Below, piece after piece: positions 44,055 through 53,603 of a stretch of 64,000 nt of DNA. How positions within the stretch are numbered: position 1 is the first letter of the stretch; every line of letters starts with the position of its first letter. Below the pieces are notes generated by a model that saw only the letters and a program-made list of their open reading frames with translations, did no database searches and was not told the DNA's origin. The stretch is from Aeromicrobium sp. Root472D3. Its GTDB lineage: Bacteria; Actinomycetota; Actinomycetes; Propionibacteriales; Nocardioidaceae. The DNA lies in assembly GCF_001426485.1 (NCBI RefSeq), contig NZ_LMET01000001.1, positions 2,036,505-2,100,504 on the forward strand, in the 5' to 3' direction. Position numbers and translations under genes: made by a program.

Positions 44055-44282
44055 ATGAAGCGTCCGAGCGGTTACGAGTGGGTCGTGCGCGACAAGGAGG
44101 TCGTGATCTCGCACCACGGCGCCGAGGCGTCGGTGCTGCGCGGCGAGCGGGCCCACCAGTTCGTCCGCGAGGTCGAGCGCGGCGACCCGCAGCTGCTGAT
44201 GGCGCGCATCGTCAGCGGCACCTACAAGGCGCCCGACAAGCGCCGCACGGGCCCGAAGCCGAGACCGCGCGGACGGCGCTAG
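44055..44282 (+). CDS. small basic protein, unknown function
   Basis: A 75-residue protein (MKRPSGYEWVVRDKEVVISH...) with a basic, proline-rich tail (DKRRTGPKPRPRGRR) that suggests nucleic-acid binding. CACTAT ends six bases before the ATG, so it is probably a leaderless gene; this promoter match is the main reason to believe in it. No family recognised. Confidence 0.7.
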   Translation: MKRPSGYEWVVRDKEVVISHHGAEASVLRGERAHQFVREVERGDPQLLMARIVSGTYKAPDKRRTGPKPRPRGRR

Positions 44283-44308
44283 ACCGCCTGGACCACCCCG
44301 TGCAGCAC

Positions 44309-44341
44309 GAAGCCCCGATCCAGCGCATGGATCGGGGCTTC
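44309..44341. terminator. 13-bp stem bidirectional terminator
   Basis: GAAGCCCCGATCC (44309-44321) pairs perfectly with GGATCGGGGCTTC (44329-44341), loop AGCGCAT, between the small basic gene and convergent dps. Confidence 0.85.
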
Positions 44342-44358
44342 GAGATGGGGGACGGACG

Positions 44359-44928
44359 TCAGTCGGTGACGTCCGCGTTGTCGTGCGCGGCCTGGGCGGC
44401 CTTCTTCTCCGAGCTCGCGCCGTCGGTCGACAGCTTGCCGCCGGTGCTCTCGAGGTGGGCGCGGATGAACCAGTGGAACAGCTCGAGCTGACGCTGCTGG
44501 CCGATGATCATGTCCTCGGTGACGGGGTCGAGGTCGGACGTCGCCTCCTGCGCCTTGCGGTGGTCCTTCAGCAGGTTGACGTAGACCTCGTCGAGCGCTC
44601 CGAGGTGCTCGTTGGTCGTGGCGCGACCGAGGGAGTAGTCCTCCCACGAGCGGCCGTTAACGATGGCGCCGGGGGTGCCCAGCGGGGACACGCCCAGCGT
44701 CGCGATGCGCTCGGCGGTCTCGTCGACCATCGCGATGACCTCGTCGACGTGCGGGTCGATCATCTCGTGGACGGCGATGAAGTGCGGTCCGACGACGTTC
44801 CAGTGAACGTGCTTGAGGGTCAGGTGCAGGTCGTTCAGGGCGTTGAGACGCTCCTGGAGGATGCCCGCGAGCTTCTCGCCCTCTTCGGTGGTCAGGCCGG
44901 GAATGGTGAATTTCGGTGAAGTAGCCAT
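44359..44928 (-). CDS. dps: Dps ferritin-like DNA protection protein
   Basis: A 189-residue subunit of the dodecameric Dps cage, which oxidises and stores iron and shields DNA. The ferroxidase ligands are in LKHVHWNVVGPHFIAVHEMI (His) and DPHVDEVIAMVDETAER (Asp/Glu). The C-terminal tail (GASSEKKAAQAAHDNADVTD) has two lysines that may touch DNA. GGAAGGGG stands about 14 bases before the ATG at 44928. Ends at the hairpin 44309-44341. Confidence 0.95.
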   Translation of the reverse strand: MATSPKFTIPGLTTEEGEKLAGILQERLNALNDLHLTLKHVHWNVVGPHFIAVHEMIDPHVDEVIAMVDETAERIATLGVSPLGTPGAIVNGRSWEDYSLGRATTNEHLGALDEVYVNLLKDHRKAQEATSDLDPVTEDMIIGQQRQLELFHWFIRAHLESTGGKLSTDGASSEKKAAQAAHDNADVTD

Positions 44929-45070
44929 GGGACGTGATTACCCCTTCCCGGCGGCTTCATGCGTGTCGGGCAAAAGTCGCTTCGGCGGGTCGGAACCGCT
45001 AGCGTCATGGGCTGCCGCCGCGCGCACACCTGCGCATCCGCGTCGGCTTCACCACCAAGGGAGGAACCCC

Positions 45071-45328
45071 ATGGGCATCATCGGATTCATCATCGTCGGT
45101 CTCATCGCAGGCTTCGTCGCCCGCGCGCTCGTTCCGGGCAAGGACGACCTCGGCATCATCGGCACCATCATCCTCGGCATCGTGGGCTCGTTCATCGGTG
45201 GCTTCCTCGGATCGCTGATCCAGGACGGCCCCGCCGACATCACGGCCTCCGGCATCATCGGCTCGATCATCGGTGCGATCATCGCGCTGCTCATCTGGCG
45301 CAAGGTCGGCGGACGCTCGCGCGTCTGA
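45071..45328 (+). CDS. GlsB/YeaQ/YmgE-family stress membrane protein
   Basis: An 85-residue protein with three hydrophobic helices separated by the family's charged loops (MGIIGFIIVGLIAGFVARAL, LVPGKDDLG, ending IIALLIWRKVGGR). These proteins are induced by envelope and acid stress in other bacteria; function is unknown. AAGGGAGGAACCCC before the ATG is a clear ribosome-binding site. The hairpin at 45351-45383 follows. Confidence 0.92.
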   Translation: MGIIGFIIVGLIAGFVARALVPGKDDLGIIGTIILGIVGSFIGGFLGSLIQDGPADITASGIIGSIIGAIIALLIWRKVGGRSRV

Positions 45329-45350
45329 GCCGCCCCGACGGACCTCCCCG

Positions 45351-45383
45351 CCGCCCCCTCCCGCCGTGTGCGGGAGGGGGCGG
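45351..45383 (+). terminator. 14-bp stem hairpin after the GlsB-family gene
   Basis: CCGCCCCCTCCCGC (45351-45364) pairs perfectly with GCGGGAGGGGGCGG (45370-45383), loop CGTGT. Confidence 0.85.
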
Positions 45384-45417
45384 TGCTGCGTGCGGAGGGC
45401 CGCCGTAGATTTGACCC

Positions 45418-46269
45418 ATGGCCTTGATCGTCTGTCCTCTGTGTGTCCGCGAGGACGACGTCCACCTCGTCCGCACCCTCGAGGACGGACGGAAGGAGGC
45501 CCGCTGCGACGACTGCGACTTCGCGTTCGTCTACGGCGCGCCGGTCGAGGCCAAGAAGGTCGCGGCGCCCCGCCGCCGGACGTCGACGCCCCGCGCAGCG
45601 GCCCCGTCGGTCGTCCCGATCGCGGTGGTGGCCAAGCGGTTCCCGACCGACGACGACGTCGAGCTCGTCGACCGTCAGCGCGCCGAGCTGCTGAAGCAGC
45701 AGTACCTCGCGACGGTGCCGTACGAGCCCGGCACTCTGGTCGGCCCGCACTGGACCAAGTACCGCTGGGTGTTCTCGGCCGACGGCCTCGAGAAGGTCGC
45801 GATCGCCGACCTCAAGTACTTCGCCGACGCGCCGATCGGCGGCTCGACGGGCGACCCGACGGCATTCGACAAGGCATGGGTGCTGCTCGGCGAGTTCGAG
45901 GGGGCGCGGCGCATCCGGGCCGTCACCAACCACCTGCTGCGCGGTCCCGGAGAGCTCGAGGACCGGCTGACGGCGCTGGTCGACGGATCGTTCGCCCAGT
46001 CGATGCCGGCGTGGGACGAGGCGCTGCTGACCAAGACCCTCGCCGTCGCCGACCCGTATCGCTTCGTCCCCGTCATGACGTACGCCGACAAGAAGGCGCT
46101 CGCGCAGTCGGTCTACGGCATCGAGCTGCCGATCGTCGACGAGACGTCGCTGACCATCGGCCGGCTCGCGGTGTGGAGCAACGACCTGCTGGTCTCGCTG
46201 GCCGGCGACGGGTTCGACGACCTGCACCACGTCGCCACGTTCCTGCGGTGGGCCGCGACGCAGGGGTAG
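45418..46269 (+). CDS. zinc-ribbon protein, unknown function
   Basis: A 283-residue protein. Residues 6-33 hold a zinc ribbon (CPLC ... CDDC), followed by an alanine- and arginine-rich linker and a C-terminal domain of about 200 residues that I do not recognise (VGPHWTKYRWVFSADGLEKV). TAGATT ends six bases before the ATG, so it is probably leaderless. It is convergent with the GGDEF-EAL gene, 10 bases away. Confidence 0.78.
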   Translation: MALIVCPLCVREDDVHLVRTLEDGRKEARCDDCDFAFVYGAPVEAKKVAAPRRRTSTPRAAAPSVVPIAVVAKRFPTDDDVELVDRQRAELLKQQYLATVPYEPGTLVGPHWTKYRWVFSADGLEKVAIADLKYFADAPIGGSTGDPTAFDKAWVLLGEFEGARRIRAVTNHLLRGPGELEDRLTALVDGSFAQSMPAWDEALLTKTLAVADPYRFVPVMTYADKKALAQSVYGIELPIVDETSLTIGRLAVWSNDLLVSLAGDGFDDLHHVATFLRWAATQG

Positions 46270-46279
46270 CCCGGCGGGC

Positions 46280-49200
46280 TCAGGCCGGATCGGTCTCGAC
46301 GACGTCGGCCGCGAAGCGGTCGGTCAGGATGCGCGACGAGCGCAGGCTCTCGACCGGCACCGCGGGGCTCCACAGCCAGCCCTGGGCGAGCCCGCAGCCG
46401 CGGACGCGCAGGGCGTCCAGGTGGGCCTGCGTCTCGACGCCCTCGGCGACGACCTTGAGGCCGAGCGAGCGGCCGAGCTCGATCAGCGAGCGGACGATCG
46501 CGAGGGAGTGCGCGTCCTCGGGGATGTCGGTGATGAAGCCGCGGTCGATCTTCAGGACGCTGATCGGCAGGTCGCGCAGGTAGGCCATCGAGCTGTAGCC
46601 GGTGCCGAAGTCGTCCAGGGCGATGTCGAAGCCGTGGTTGCGCAGCCGCTGCAGGATCGCGATCGCGAGGTCCTGGTCGGTCATGATCGCGCTCTCGGTG
46701 ATCTCGAGCATGACGGTGCTGGGGTCGAGACCGGCTGCGGCGACGGAGTCGACGATGTAGTCGGCAAGGCTCTCGTCCGACAGGCTCTGGCCCGACAGGT
46801 TGATCGCGACGTACATGTCGTCGGGCATCGTGAGGTCGGCGCGCAGCTCGCTGACGTCGCGCAGGGCCCGGCGGATGGCCCACCGGTCGACGTCGGTCGA
46901 GCTGGCGCTGAGCTCGGCGAGGGCCACGAACCGCTCGGGCCGGATCTCGCCGAGCGTGGGATGGTGCCAGCGGGCCAGGGCCTCGACGCCGACGACCTCG
47001 CCGGTGCTGACGTCGATGACGGGTTGGTAATGCATGTCGAGGGCGTCGTTCTCGAGGGCGGCCAGCAGCTCGCTGCTCACGACGTGCCGCTCCTCGGTCT
47101 GAGCGGCGAGCTCGGAGTCGAAGACGCGCACGCGTCCGCGACCGCCGGTCTTGGCGGCGTACATCGCGGAGTCGGCGAAGCGCACCAGGTGCTCGCTGGA
47201 CTCGGCGGGCGACAGGGCGACGCCGATCGTCGCGCCGACGCGGATCGTGTGGTGGCCGACGTGGTACGAGCCCGACAGCTCCTTGAGGATCGTGGAGGCC
47301 GCGTAGCGCGCGACCTGCTCGTCGACGTCGTGCATCACGACGATGAACTCGTCGCCGCCGAAGCGGGCGACCACGTCGTCCCCGTCGGTGCTGGCGAGCA
47401 GCCGCGCGGCGACCTCGACCAGCACGTCGTCGCCGGCGCTGTGGCCGCGTCCGTCGTTGACGTCCTTGAAGTGGTCGAGGTCGATGAACAGCACGGCCAC
47501 GCGGGACGTCGACCTGAGGTCGATCGTGTCGAGGTGGTCCATCAGCGTCTTGCGGTTCGACAGCCCGGTCAGCGGGTCGTGCTGCGCGGCGTGACGCAGC
47601 TCGTCGACGGCGCGCAGGCTGTCGGTGATGTCGGAGATCATGGCGAGCGACCCCTGGCGGACCCCGTCGACGTCCGGCATGGGCGAGGCCGCGACGTGCA
47701 GGCGGCGGGGTGAGCCGTCGGGGTGGTCGAACGTCACCTGGTAGCGCTCGGATCCGCGGTCCTGGCGGGTGTGGACACGGTCCTCGACGAGGTCGCGGTG
47801 CTGGTCGCGCAGCAGCGTGTATACGGGTGTGCCGAGCATCGCGTCGACGTCGAGGCCGAGCATCGCCCCGATGCGGGCGTTGGCGTAGGTGATGAGGCCG
47901 TCGGGCGAGATGACGAGCATGCCCTCCTCGGCCGTCTCGGCCATCGCGCGGTAGCGGGCCTCCGACGTGCTGAGCGCCTTCTGGGCGGTCACCTCGGCCG
48001 TGACGTCGCGGACCGTCGACACGATGCCGCCGACCTCGGTGTCGAGCAGGTTGGTCGACGTCTGCTCGACCCACCGCCACGCGTCGTCGGCGTCGCGGAC
48101 GCGGAAGCGCCACGTGTGCGACTCGGTGTGCGTCAGCACGCGCTGCCAGTGCGCCGCGGAGTCGGGGAAGTCGTCGGGGTGGATCGCCTGCATCTGCTCG
48201 TGGATCGGCCGGTCGTACCGCTGGCCGAACATGCGAAGGCCCGGGGGAGAGGCGTAGATCGTGCTGCCGGCGGCGTCGTGCATCACGACGAAGTCGCGCG
48301 AGCGGTCGGCGACGACGTCGAAGAACTGCTGCAGCTGCATGCGGGCCCGCTCGCTGTCCTGCAGCGGTCGCTGGTCGTGCAGCACGGCGGCGCACCCGCT
48401 CGGCTCGCCGTCGGCGTCGCGGAGAACCGTGATGTCGGCGCGCACGGCGATGGGGCTGCCGTCGGCGGCGCGCAGCACGCGGTCGCGCTGCAGGGTCTCG
48501 ACGCCCTCGAGGCGTGCAGTCTCGATCGAGCCGAGCTCGGGGGTGACGTCGTCGGCGTGCATGATCCAGCTCATGGGCCGGCCGATGAGCTCGTTGCGGC
48601 TGCGGCCCACGAGGGTGCAGAAGGCGTCGTTGACGGCGACGAACGTCTCGTCGGGGGAGTGCATCGTCTGCGGCAGGCGCGACTGCTCGAACCGTGCCCT
48701 GAACCGGGCCTCCTCGCGACGCTGCTGCAGCTGCACGAGCTTCTGCTCGGTGATGTCCGTCGAGTTGCCGACGACGGCCCGCACGTCGGGGTCGTCGCGC
48801 AGGTCGCTGATCACGATGCGACTCCACGAGACCGTGCGATCGGCGTGGACGAGCCGCACCTCGAGGGTCTCCTGGGCGCTGCGCCGCGTCGCGACGGCCT
48901 GCCAGGCGGCCTGGGCGGCGGGGCGGTCGTCGGGGTGGACGAACTGCAGGCCGAGCACCCCGACGACGTCGTCGATCTCCCAGCCGAGCCGACGGGGGAG
49001 CGCGGACGTCACGGACGTCAGGGCGCCGTCGTCCTGGATCGTGAAGACGATGTCGGCCGCGTTGCGCACCAGCGACTGCCACCGGCGCTGCTCCGACGCC
49101 AGGTCGCGCTCCTCGTGCACCCGGTCGGTCTCGTCGATGACCGCGACGACGATCTCGTGGCCGACCGCCGTCGCGACGAGCTGCACGTAGAGCTCGTCGA

Positions 49201-49435
49201 CGTCGTCGGACCGCAGGGCCACCTGCGCCTGGCCCGTGTCGCCCTGGGCGGCGGTCGTGACGCACTCGGCGATGTTCTCGGCGTCGGCCCGCGTGGCGCC
49301 GAACGTCTCGAGCCGGTGCCCGATGAGGTCGGCCGGGCGCAGACCCATCAGCACGACGAGGCCCGCGTCGGCGCGAAGGATCGTGCCGTCCTTCGCGCTG
49401 ACGGTCACGGTGGTCGCCAGATGAGGGGAGTGCAT
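46280..49435 (-). CDS. multi-PAS diguanylate cyclase/phosphodiesterase
   Basis: A 1051-residue soluble c-di-GMP enzyme. About five PAS domains (residues 1-620; e.g. RRWQSLVRNAADIVFTIQDD and RYRAMAETAEEGMLVISPDG) precede a GGDEF domain with an intact RFGGDEF near 692 and an EAL domain from about 810 with EALARWHHP, NLSGQSL, LEITESA, DDFGTGYSS and LKIDRGF. Both active sites look complete, so it may make and break c-di-GMP depending on the PAS signal. No membrane helix. The ATG at 49435 follows GGAGACG. The promoter faces nrdR. Confidence 0.94.
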   Translation of the reverse strand: MHSPHLATTVTVSAKDGTILRADAGLVVLMGLRPADLIGHRLETFGATRADAENIAECVTTAAQGDTGQAQVALRSDDVDELYVQLVATAVGHEIVVAVIDETDRVHEERDLASEQRRWQSLVRNAADIVFTIQDDGALTSVTSALPRRLGWEIDDVVGVLGLQFVHPDDRPAAQAAWQAVATRRSAQETLEVRLVHADRTVSWSRIVISDLRDDPDVRAVVGNSTDITEQKLVQLQQRREEARFRARFEQSRLPQTMHSPDETFVAVNDAFCTLVGRSRNELIGRPMSWIMHADDVTPELGSIETARLEGVETLQRDRVLRAADGSPIAVRADITVLRDADGEPSGCAAVLHDQRPLQDSERARMQLQQFFDVVADRSRDFVVMHDAAGSTIYASPPGLRMFGQRYDRPIHEQMQAIHPDDFPDSAAHWQRVLTHTESHTWRFRVRDADDAWRWVEQTSTNLLDTEVGGIVSTVRDVTAEVTAQKALSTSEARYRAMAETAEEGMLVISPDGLITYANARIGAMLGLDVDAMLGTPVYTLLRDQHRDLVEDRVHTRQDRGSERYQVTFDHPDGSPRRLHVAASPMPDVDGVRQGSLAMISDITDSLRAVDELRHAAQHDPLTGLSNRKTLMDHLDTIDLRSTSRVAVLFIDLDHFKDVNDGRGHSAGDDVLVEVAARLLASTDGDDVVARFGGDEFIVVMHDVDEQVARYAASTILKELSGSYHVGHHTIRVGATIGVALSPAESSEHLVRFADSAMYAAKTGGRGRVRVFDSELAAQTEERHVVSSELLAALENDALDMHYQPVIDVSTGEVVGVEALARWHHPTLGEIRPERFVALAELSASSTDVDRWAIRRALRDVSELRADLTMPDDMYVAINLSGQSLSDESLADYIVDSVAAAGLDPSTVMLEITESAIMTDQDLAIAILQRLRNHGFDIALDDFGTGYSSMAYLRDLPISVLKIDRGFITDIPEDAHSLAIVRSLIELGRSLGLKVVAEGVETQAHLDALRVRGCGLAQGWLWSPAVPVESLRSSRILTDRFAADVVETDPA

Positions 49436-49713
49436 GGTGCTGCGTCTCCGGTCTGTCGGCCTGTGTTCGGTCCCTCATCGTAGGACCGAGGCGGCCCGTT
49501 GTGGGGCAGTTCCGCAACGGATGGTCGCGCGGCGCGTCGGGACCTTGGTCATCATGGCGACTGCGACGGTTTCGACGGCTCCCCGCAGCGTCCCGGCAGC
49601 CCCCGGACACGCGTGTCGGCTGTGACGGGTGTGACTCGCACTACGCCTGACCTGCGCTTTCGCTGCGGCCCCGGCACATACCCCAGGAATGTCGGACGTG
49701 TCTGCGAAGGTCG

Positions 49714-49742
49714 TTGCACCGATCGTGCTCGACGCGTATGGT
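49714..49742 (+). promoter_or_regulatory. sigma-70-type promoter of nrdR-nrdJ
   Basis: TTGCAC (49714-49719), 17-base spacer, TATGGT (49737-49742). This predicts transcription from about 49749, inside the first NrdR box and about 160 bases before nrdR. Confidence 0.7.
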
Positions 49743-49744
49743 TA

Positions 49745-49791
49745 CCACTACATCTAGTACTTACACCCATGTAGTTCTCCACATGTGGGTC
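49745..49791 (+). promoter_or_regulatory. pair of NrdR boxes, centres 31 bp apart
   Basis: The core CTACATCTAG (49748-49757) and the palindrome CCACATGTGG (49779-49788) each fit the NrdR core CWATATATWG in its main positions. Their centres (49752.5 and 49783.5) are exactly 31 bp apart, the three-turn spacing seen in known NrdR operators. They overlap the predicted transcript start, so NrdR would repress nrdR and nrdJ. Confidence 0.75.
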
Positions 49792-49909
49792 CACAGGATG
49801 TCGCGGTCAGTGCACAGGTTTCGGCCCGAGTGCACAGCTTGATCCACAGATTCGTCCCCAGGCCCGCATGTCAGGTCCACGTCCCAGCCGCCCCGGAAGG
49901 AGCACCCTC

Positions 49910-50410
49910 ATGCACTGTCCGTTCTGCAAGAACACCGACACGAAGGTGCTCGACAGCCGAGTGGCCGACGAGGGGGGCGCCATCCGGCGTCGTCGGGTGT
50001 GCGCCCAGTGCGAGAAGCGGTTCACGACGATCGAGCAGATGCAGCTCATGATCGCCAAACGGTCCGGTGCCACCGAGCCGTTCATCCGCGACAAGGCCGT
50101 CGCCGGCGTCGCCAAGGCGTGCAAGGGGCGTCCGGTCTCGGCCGACGACCTAGCGCGTCTGGGCCAGCAGGTCGAGGACGCACTGCGTGACCGCGGTGCG
50201 GCCGAGATCCCGGCGCACGAGGTCGGCATGGCCATCCTCGAGCCGCTCAAGGCGCTCGACGAGGTCGCCTACCTGCGGTTCGCCAGCGTCTACAAGGCGT
50301 TCGAGTGCGCCGACGACTTCGCGGCCGAGATCGCGACCCTCATGGTCGCGGCCGCCGACGGCGAGCTCGCCGAAGAGGCGCGCAGCAACAGCCCCAAGCA
50401 CGGCGGCTGA
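49910..50410 (+). CDS. nrdR: ribonucleotide reductase repressor NrdR
   Basis: A 166-residue repressor with an N-terminal zinc ribbon ([17 protein letters not shown] ... CAQCEKRF) and a C-terminal ATP-cone that senses dATP ([20 protein letters not shown]). The ATG at 49910 has GGAAGGAGC before it; a frame from 49868 adds nothing like the family. nrdJ follows 94 bases later. The pair is the usual actinobacterial arrangement. Confidence 0.96.
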   Translation: MHCPFCKNTDTKVLDSRVADEGGAIRRRRVCAQCEKRFTTIEQMQLMIAKRSGATEPFIRDKAVAGVAKACKGRPVSADDLARLGQQVEDALRDRGAAEIPAHEVGMAILEPLKALDEVAYLRFASVYKAFECADDFAAEIATLMVAAADGELAEEARSNSPKHGG

Positions 50411-50504
50411 GCACCACCAGAACTTCCCAGCAGCACCCGCACGTCCAGCACCACCCGTACGAACTTCACACACGTATGCACGGCAACCACACAGGAGCAG
50501 CACG

Positions 50505-53450
50505 ATGACAGAGACGGTCAGCGGGTCCACCGGATCCCCGCGCAAGTCCAGCGCCAAGGCCAAGGCGGGTGCCGGTCTGACGATCGAGCGCGTCTACACG
50601 ACCGAGGGCGTGCACCCGTACGACGCCGTCACGTGGGAGCGTCGCGACGTCGTCCAGACCAACTGGAAGACCGGCGAGACCGTCTTCGAGCAGCGCGGCG
50701 TCGAGTACCCCGACTTCTGGAGCGTCAACGCCTCCACGATCGTCACGACCAAGTACTTCCGCGGCGCCGTCGGCTCGCCCGAGCGTGAGCAGAGCCTCAA
50801 GCAGCTGCTCGACCGCGTCGTCCTGACCTACACGCAGGCCGGCCGCGACAACGGCTACTTCACGACCGAGGAGCAGGCCACGATCTTCGAGCACGAGCTG
50901 ACGCACATGCTCCTGCACCAGGTCTTCAGCTTCAACAGCCCCGTGTGGTTCAACGTCGGCACGTCCAGCCCGCAGCAGGTCAGCGCCTGCTTCATCCTGG
51001 CCGTCGACGACTCGATGGACTCGATCCTCAACTGGTACAAGGAGGAGGGCCTGATCTTCAAGGGCGGCTCCGGTGCCGGCCTCAACCTGTCGCGCATCCG
51101 CTCGTCCAAGGAGCTGCTCCGCTCCTCGGGTGGCACCGCGTCCGGTCCCGTCTCGTTCATGCGCGGCGCCGACGCGTCCGCCGGCACCATCAAGTCGGGC
51201 GGCGCCACGCGTCGTGCGGCCAAGATGGTCGTCCTCGACGTCGACCACCCCGACATCGCCGAGTTCGTCGAGACCAAGGCCAAGGAAGAGGACAAGATCC
51301 GCGTCCTCCGCGACGCCGGTTACGACATGGACCTCGGCGGCGCCGACATCACGTCGGTGCAGTACCAGAACGCCAACAACTCCATCCGCGTCAACGACGA
51401 GTTCATGCGCGCGGTCGAGAACGGCACCGAGTTCGGTCTCCGCGCCCGCACCAACGGCGAGATCATCGAGACCGTCGACGCGCAGAAGCTGTGGCAGGAC
51501 ATCGCCCAGGCCGCGTGGGCGTGCGCCGACCCCGGCATCCAGTACGACGGCACGATCAACGACTGGCACACCTCGCCCGAGGCCGGACGCATCACGGCGT
51601 CCAACCCGTGCTCGGAGTACATGCACCTCGACAACTCGAGCTGCAACCTCGCGTCGCTGAACCTGCTGAAGTTCCTCAAGGACGACGGCTCGTTCGACAC
51701 CCAGACGTTCGTCAAGGCCGTCGAGTTCATCATCACCGCGATGGACATCAGCATCTGCTTCGCCGACTTCCCGACCGAGGCGATCGGCGACACCACGCGC
51801 GCCTACCGCCAGCTCGGCATCGGTTTCGCCAACCTCGGCGCGCTGCTCATGGCGTCGGGCCTGGCGTACGACTCCGACGGTGGCCGCGCGCTGGCCGGCT
51901 CGATCACGTCGCTGATGACCGGCACGTCCTACCGCCGCTCGGCCGAGATCGCCGGCGTCGTCGGACCGTACGACGGCTTCGCGCAGAACTCCTCGGCGCA
52001 CGAGCGCGTCATGCGCAAGCACCAGGCCGCCAACGACGAGATCCGCACGCTGCACTCGATGGACATCGACGTGCACCGTGAGGCCGCCAAGCAGTGGGCC
52101 GACAACCTGAAGATCGGTGCCAAGAACGGCTGGCGCAACAGCCAGGCGTCCGTCCTCGCGCCCACCGGCACCATCGGCTTCATGATGGACTGCGACACGA
52201 CGGGCATCGAGCCCGACTTCTCGCTGGTCAAGTTCAAGAAGCTCGTCGGCGGCGGCTCGATGCAGATCGTCAACCAGACGATCCCCGCGGCGCTGCAGAA
52301 GCTCAAGTACAACGTCGAGACCATCGAGGCCATCGTCGAGTACATCGCCGAGAACGGTCACGTCGTCGACGCGCCCGGCCTCAAGACCGAGCACTACGAG
52401 ATCTTCGACACCGCGATGGGCAAGCGCTCCATCAAGCCGATGGGTCACGTGCTGATGATGGCCGCGTGCCAGCCGTTCCTGTCGGGTGCCATCTCCAAGA
52501 CGGTCAACCTGCCCGAGACGGCCACGGTCGACGAGATCAAGGACGTCTACTTCCAGGGCTGGAAGCTCGGCCTGAAGGCGCTCGCGGTCTACCGCGACAA
52601 CTGCAAGGTCGGCCAGCCCCTGTCGGACGGCAAGGAGGCCAAGTCGTCCGGCTCGGTCGAGGTCAAGGAGGTCGTGCGCGAGGTCATCGTCGAGAAGCCG
52701 ATCCGTCGTCGTCTCCCGAAGTCGCGCCAGGCCATCACGACGTCGTTCTCCGTGGGCGGCGCCGAGGGCTACATGACCTCGGGTGCGCACGAGGACGGCT
52801 CGCTGGGCGAGATCTTCATGAAGCTGGGCAAGCAGGGCTCGACCCTGGCCGGCATGATGGACGCCTTCTCGATCGCGATCAGCATCTCGCTGCAGTACGG
52901 CGTGCCGCTGGAGACGTTCGTCAGCAAGTTCACCAACATGAAGTTCGAGCCCGCCGGTCTGACCGACGACCCGGACGTCCGCATGAGCCAGTCGATCATG
53001 GACTACACGTTCCGTCGCCTGGCCCTGGACTACCTGGACTTCGACACCCGTTCGGCCCTCGGCATCCACTCGGCCGACGAGCGTCAGCGCTACCTCGACA
53101 CCGGTTCGCACCAGGTGCCCGACAACGCCGGCACCACCGCCGCCGAGCTCGTCGACGACGCCCCCTCGCCGGCGCCCACCTCGCTCGCCAGCGAGGGAGC
53201 GCCAGCGACCGAGCGTGAGGGCGGAGCCCGAGGCGAGACCAACCTCGACGTCTCGGTCTCCGGCGACAGCCACGAGGCAGCCGCCTCGAAGCCCGCCCCG
53301 GCCACCGCCCACACGAGCGCCGAGCTCTTCGAGCAGATCACCGGATCTGCCGTCGACTCCCCGCTCTGCATGACCTGCGGAACCAAGATGCGTCCCGCCG
53401 GCTCCTGCCACGTGTGCGAGGGCTGCGGCAGCACCAGCGGCTGCAGCTGA
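50505..53450 (+). CDS. nrdJ: adenosylcobalamin-dependent (class II) ribonucleotide reductase NrdJ
   Basis: A 981-residue enzyme that reduces ribonucleotides with an AdoCbl radical, independent of oxygen. Visible are the substrate-site stretches FNVGTSSPQQVSACFILAVD and NPCSEYMHLDNSSCNLASLN (catalytic cysteine region), SVLAPTGTIGFMMDCDTTG and a C-terminal zinc-like tail CMTCGTKMRPAGSCHVCEGC. A linker at about residues 885-945 differs in base pattern (see 53181). ATG at 50505 follows AGGAG; longer in-frame starts overlap nrdR. No B12 riboswitch was seen before it; control appears to be by NrdR. Confidence 0.95.
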   Translation: MTETVSGSTGSPRKSSAKAKAGAGLTIERVYTTEGVHPYDAVTWERRDVVQTNWKTGETVFEQRGVEYPDFWSVNASTIVTTKYFRGAVGSPEREQSLKQLLDRVVLTYTQAGRDNGYFTTEEQATIFEHELTHMLLHQVFSFNSPVWFNVGTSSPQQVSACFILAVDDSMDSILNWYKEEGLIFKGGSGAGLNLSRIRSSKELLRSSGGTASGPVSFMRGADASAGTIKSGGATRRAAKMVVLDVDHPDIAEFVETKAKEEDKIRVLRDAGYDMDLGGADITSVQYQNANNSIRVNDEFMRAVENGTEFGLRARTNGEIIETVDAQKLWQDIAQAAWACADPGIQYDGTINDWHTSPEAGRITASNPCSEYMHLDNSSCNLASLNLLKFLKDDGSFDTQTFVKAVEFIITAMDISICFADFPTEAIGDTTRAYRQLGIGFANLGALLMASGLAYDSDGGRALAGSITSLMTGTSYRRSAEIAGVVGPYDGFAQNSSAHERVMRKHQAANDEIRTLHSMDIDVHREAAKQWADNLKIGAKNGWRNSQASVLAPTGTIGFMMDCDTTGIEPDFSLVKFKKLVGGGSMQIVNQTIPAALQKLKYNVETIEAIVEYIAENGHVVDAPGLKTEHYEIFDTAMGKRSIKPMGHVLMMAACQPFLSGAISKTVNLPETATVDEIKDVYFQGWKLGLKALAVYRDNCKVGQPLSDGKEAKSSGSVEVKEVVREVIVEKPIRRRLPKSRQAITTSFSVGGAEGYMTSGAHEDGSLGEIFMKLGKQGSTLAGMMDAFSIAISISLQYGVPLETFVSKFTNMKFEPAGLTDDPDVRMSQSIMDYTFRRLALDYLDFDTRSALGIHSADERQRYLDTGSHQVPDNAGTTAAELVDDAPSPAPTSLASEGAPATEREGGARGETNLDVSVSGDSHEAAASKPAPATAHTSAELFEQITGSAVDSPLCMTCGTKMRPAGSCHVCEGCGSTSGCS

Positions 53451-53460
53451 CCACGCAGTG

Positions 53461-53506
53461 ACGTTGAACGGGCCTCGACCGATCTTGGTCGGGGCCCGTT
53501 CAACGT
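53461..53506 (+). terminator. strong hairpin after nrdJ
   Basis: ACGTTGAACGGGCC (53461-53474) pairs perfectly with GGCCCGTTCAACGT (53493-53506); CGACC and GGTCG pair inside. It marks the left edge of the lower-GC island. Confidence 0.9.
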
Positions 53507-53603
53507 CTCGGAGTGAGAGCAATTAGCACCTGTGCACCAACCAGCCCGACGACGGTGTCGATTCAGTCCCTAATGGACCGGCGGCTAGCGGGTATCCGAA
53601 CGG

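Noticed and set aside
49436-49909. Cobalamin riboswitch before nrdR-nrdJ
   Set aside because: No B12-box-like GCCACTG element or the expected large fold was seen; the interval is explained by a promoter and NrdR boxes.
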